Positions 61,889-64,000 of a stretch of DNA of 64,000 nucleotides are shown here, one piece after another. Position 1 is the first letter of the stretch, and each line of letters starts with the position of its first letter. A model generated the notes under the pieces. It did no database searches and was not told the origin of the DNA. It saw only the letters and a list, made by a program, of their open reading frames with translations. Made by a program: the position numbers and the translations under genes. The stretch comes from Syntrophales bacterium (GTDB taxonomy: Bacteria > Desulfobacterota > Syntrophia > Syntrophales > UBA5619): positions 66,896-130,895 of the forward strand of contig JALNYO010000008.1 in the NCBI GenBank assembly GCA_023229765.1, read 5' to 3'.

Positions 61889-62877
61889 CAATACTCCCTG
61901 AGATATTGAAATATCTGTATCCTGCCGTTATAGGAATCGGAGACAAATATCCGGTCTTTTTCATCAATAACAATGGCAGAGGGAACGTAAAACTCGCCGC
62001 TTTTTGTCCCCCTCTGCCCGAAGACCAGCAGCAACCGACCTTTTTCATCAAAAATCTGTACAGCATCAAAGAGGCCATCGACGATGTAAATGTGGCCATC
62101 CCCATCCAGCGCCACCGCTTTCGGATTGGCAAAATCCCCAGTGGAATCACCATGTCTGCCGAATTTAAAGAGGAATTTTCCCGTCTCCGAAAAAACCTGT
62201 AACCTCGCATTCAGCGTGTCGCAGACATAAACCCGACCATCTTTACCGATGGCAATGCCCGTAGGATAGTTAAATTCGCCGTCGTTTGTCCCCCTCTTCC
62301 CCAATGAGAGCAGTTTTTCTCCCGTCGGGCTGAATTTGAAAATCTGGTGTGCGCGCGTGTCGGAAATCCATACAGAATTATCCAGCGGCGATACAGCGAC
62401 GGCTGTCGGCCGCAGAAAGGGAAAGCCGGCGGCAAATTCCCCGGTCAAGCCTCCCTTCCCGTTAAAAACAAGCACCTTTTTCATAACCGAATCAGTCACC
62501 AGCAGACGGCCATCAATCGTGAAAGCGGCCCCTACCGGCGAGGTCAGCCTTGCCTTCCGGGGAACAATTATTTTATAGTTATTGTCTATTAAATCAAACA
62601 GGTGAAACCCGGCAAGGATTACGTCGGTAACGCATATTCGGTCTTTCCGGACAGCGATGGCAAAGGGACGTCTGATCCCCTCCGGCTCGTCGCCGGCAAT
62701 GAATTCCCATATTTTCTTGAAGAAGGACTTTTTAATCTTAAGATCGGAGGGCCCTCTTACCTCCTGGACAAATCTGATCCTCGATATCTCCGGCGGCGGC
62801 GGCCAGGTAAGCTCATCAGCCCATGCCGCATAAGGCAAAAGCAACAGGATGACGATAGTGGAAGCAATTCTTCTCAT
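61888..62877 (-). CDS. NHL-repeat beta-propeller protein, exported
   Basis: 329 residues from the ATG at 62877; residues 1-19 (MRRIASTIVILLLLPYAAWA) are a signal peptide. At least five NHL repeats follow: LTSPVGAAFTIDGRLLVTDS, FLRPTAVAVSPLDNSVWISD, FNYPTGIAIGKDGRVYVCDT, FANPKAVALDGDGHIYIVDG and FYVPSAIVIDEKDRIFVSDS. The propeller probably serves as a binding scaffold on the periplasmic side. It heads the cytochrome-ResB-CcsA operon and may assist that cytochrome. Confidence 0.88.
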   Translation of the reverse strand: MRRIASTIVILLLLPYAAWADELTWPPPPEISRIRFVQEVRGPSDLKIKKSFFKKIWEFIAGDEPEGIRRPFAIAVRKDRICVTDVILAGFHLFDLIDNNYKIIVPRKARLTSPVGAAFTIDGRLLVTDSVMKKVLVFNGKGGLTGEFAAGFPFLRPTAVAVSPLDNSVWISDTRAHQIFKFSPTGEKLLSLGKRGTNDGEFNYPTGIAIGKDGRVYVCDTLNARLQVFSETGKFLFKFGRHGDSTGDFANPKAVALDGDGHIYIVDGLFDAVQIFDEKGRLLLVFGQRGTKSGEFYVPSAIVIDEKDRIFVSDSYNGRIQIFQYLREY

Positions 62878-62929
62878 ATTAAAATGCACCTCAAAGCCCG
62901 CTCTATCCACCTCTTTGAAAAACGAGCCA

Positions 62930-63105
62930 ATTGCAAAACTCCCAATTCTGTCATTCCCGCCCCCGCCTACGCGGGGGTAAACTCTGGGCGGGAAAACGAA
63001 GTTTAATGTTCATAATCCAGGTTGTAACTGCCTAAGATCATGGATGCCCGACAAGAGCATTATGGACATTAAGCTGCGCTTTACAAAACGATTTGCAATT
63101 ACCTC
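62930..63105. repeat. Intergenic repeat related to 5992-6171 and 25412-25545
   Basis: Begins ATTGCAAAACTCCC and ends near GATTTGCAATTACCTC. Bases 62986-63020 equal the reverse complement of 6087-6121 exactly. It contains GTCATTCCCGCCCC and a G-rich dyad. It fills the gap between the NHL gene and the membrane-protein gene. Confidence 0.8.
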
Positions 63106-63752
63106 TAACGACAGTTATCAAGTTTATACTCCGCCATTTTTGCCTTCACGGCATTGTGAAGCTCAAAGAGTTCGGTCGTTGCCATGTTTTTCTTCTCCTC
63201 CGGCATGTCGCCATCTCCCAGTAATGCAATCAACACCTGCATCCGTGTCAACTTTTCTTTCAGCAGGGAGACATCGGTGGAATACTTGTCTATCAAATAC
63301 ATATACTGCCGGTGCAGGCGGGAAAAGAGCTTTGCGTCCGCAATAGCCGCCGCCTTTCTGAAATCCAGAGCAGCCAACCGATCGGCGATGCGTTCATAAG
63401 ACATGAGCTCTTTGGCAATCCTTCTCATCATTATGTCTGATGCAATAATGATGATTATGAAGAATATAACAGAAAACTCCACAAAAAAAAGAATAAGCTT
63501 GAACGTTGCCATCTCTGTTATACCCTTAAAGTTGGGATGAATGTAATACATGCTTTCTTCGAAGAAACCGCGAAGCATTATGAAAGAAGCAACCCCGGAA
63601 ACAATTATCAAAAGAGAAATTATAACAAGAAAAAACAGCATGAATCTTTTCTGAAAATCCTTCTCCACAAAGAAATTATTTCTTCGCCCGTCTATTTTCT
63701 CGCCGGTCAGAAAGCTGCCCATTTTTTTAAAAATCTGCTCTGCAATCGACAT
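63105..63752 (-). CDS. Two-helix membrane protein with cytoplasmic coiled-coil-like tail
   Basis: 215 residues. Hydrophobic helices lie at about 39-60 (FLVIISLLIIVSGVASFIML) and 85-107 (LILFFVEFSVIFFIIIIIAS), separated by a short periplasmic stretch. The rest (RRIAKELMSYERIADRLAAL and a helical tail rich in Glu/Lys) resembles a linker or HAMP-like region but lacks an output domain. No family recognised; a sensor or scaffold fragment is possible. Confidence 0.65.
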   Translation of the reverse strand: MSIAEQIFKKMGSFLTGEKIDGRRNNFFVEKDFQKRFMLFFLVIISLLIIVSGVASFIMLRGFFEESMYYIHPNFKGITEMATFKLILFFVEFSVIFFIIIIIASDIMMRRIAKELMSYERIADRLAALDFRKAAAIADAKLFSRLHRQYMYLIDKYSTDVSLLKEKLTRMQVLIALLGDGDMPEEKKNMATTELFELHNAVKAKMAEYKLDNCR

Positions 63753-63825
63753 CGTCCGGTTTCCTCCTTGCCGGTTATTGCGAGGGTGAAGCCCGCGGCA
63801 ATCCCCCTAGCTCGCCACGCCCCTT

Positions 63826-63925
63826 AGAGAGCTTTGAAAATCTATACCCTTTTGTCATTCCCGCGCAGGCGGGAATCTATAAGTTCCCGAAAAGACCAGA
63901 TTCCCGTTTTCACGGGAATGACAAT
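63826..63925. repeat. GTCATTCCCGC dyad repeat
   Basis: GTCATTCCCGCG ... GGGAATCT and ATTCCCG ... CGGGAATGAC form nested inverted repeats. The left end (63826-63866) is the complement of 6130-6171. No coding content; AT-rich sequence follows to the window end. Confidence 0.75.
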
Positions 63926-64000
63926 TAACAACATTTCGGGAGAAATTCAATAATTCTATAGAAAATAGTCAAGCCCAAAATGGACATCGTCAATCATGAA

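Overview
The window looks like chromosome from an anaerobic, fairly GC-rich deltaproteobacterium (Desulfobacterota), with a flavour of the Syntrophus/Smithella group. The indications are a NikR-linked nickel ECF importer, tungstate uptake, a TRAP transporter, a UroD/MtaA-type methyltransferase-like gene, acyl-CoA metabolism, a multihaem cytochrome c with System II maturation genes, a probable selenoprotein, and a two-radical-SAM/PqqD peptide cassette of the kind I recall from Syntrophus. I cannot name a species. I saw no rRNA, tRNA or CRISPR array.

Layout. 0-6 kb: end of a flavodoxin-like gene, a RelE/Phd-XRE toxin-antitoxin pair joined to a type III restriction system in the order Res then Mod, with an AT-rich specificity region inside Mod. 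6.4-9.1 kb: tungstate ABC importer. 9.2-15.4 kb: two adjacent ECF importers, biotin (bioYMN) and nickel (nikMN-Q-O). The nickel genes follow an outer-membrane barrel and nikR, with a dyad matching the NikR box between nikR and the barrel gene. 15.4-24.5 kb: flavoprotein, small proteins, transketolase, phosphoglucose isomerase, TRAP transporter, thioredoxin. 24.6-29.6 kb: a patch bounded by 53-bp direct repeats, with an ISL3 transposase relic, an interrupted TauE gene, a UroD-family gene and an ArsR / Cys-rich peptide / P-type ATPase operon. 29.7-36.9 kb: MoxR-DUF58-DUF4129 operon, chromate transporter, a truncated DUF362 gene, pyruvate kinase. 37-46.6 kb: an Spx/ArsC-like gene whose in-frame TGA falls on the redox cysteine and is followed by a SECIS-like hairpin, DJ-1/PfpI protein, transglutaminase-like protein, AmtB-GlnB, a dynamin-like GTPase, dehydrogenase and aldolase. 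46.7-50.4 kb: acyl-CoA dehydrogenase and acyl-CoA ligase, divergent.

50.4-57.2 kb holds the most interesting system. It has two radical SAM/SPASM enzymes with a PqqD-type protein in one translationally coupled operon, a low-molecular-weight phosphatase, a second PqqD protein with a Tat-like N-terminus, a 143-residue precursor-like peptide with 12 cysteines at about 10-11 residue spacing and a YxxPxI leader motif, then (opposite strand) an HPr-kinase-like protein, an HD-GYP protein lacking its HD dyad, and a third PqqD protein. Two near-identical 100-bp direct repeats bracket the precursor half. I read it as a RiPP (ribosomally made, post-translationally modified peptide) locus, possibly with phosphorylation.

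57.7-63.8 kb: an operon for an NHL-repeat protein, an 11-haem-motif cytochrome c, ResB and CcsA, then a two-helix membrane protein. GTCATT-ended palindromic repeats are scattered between genes throughout.
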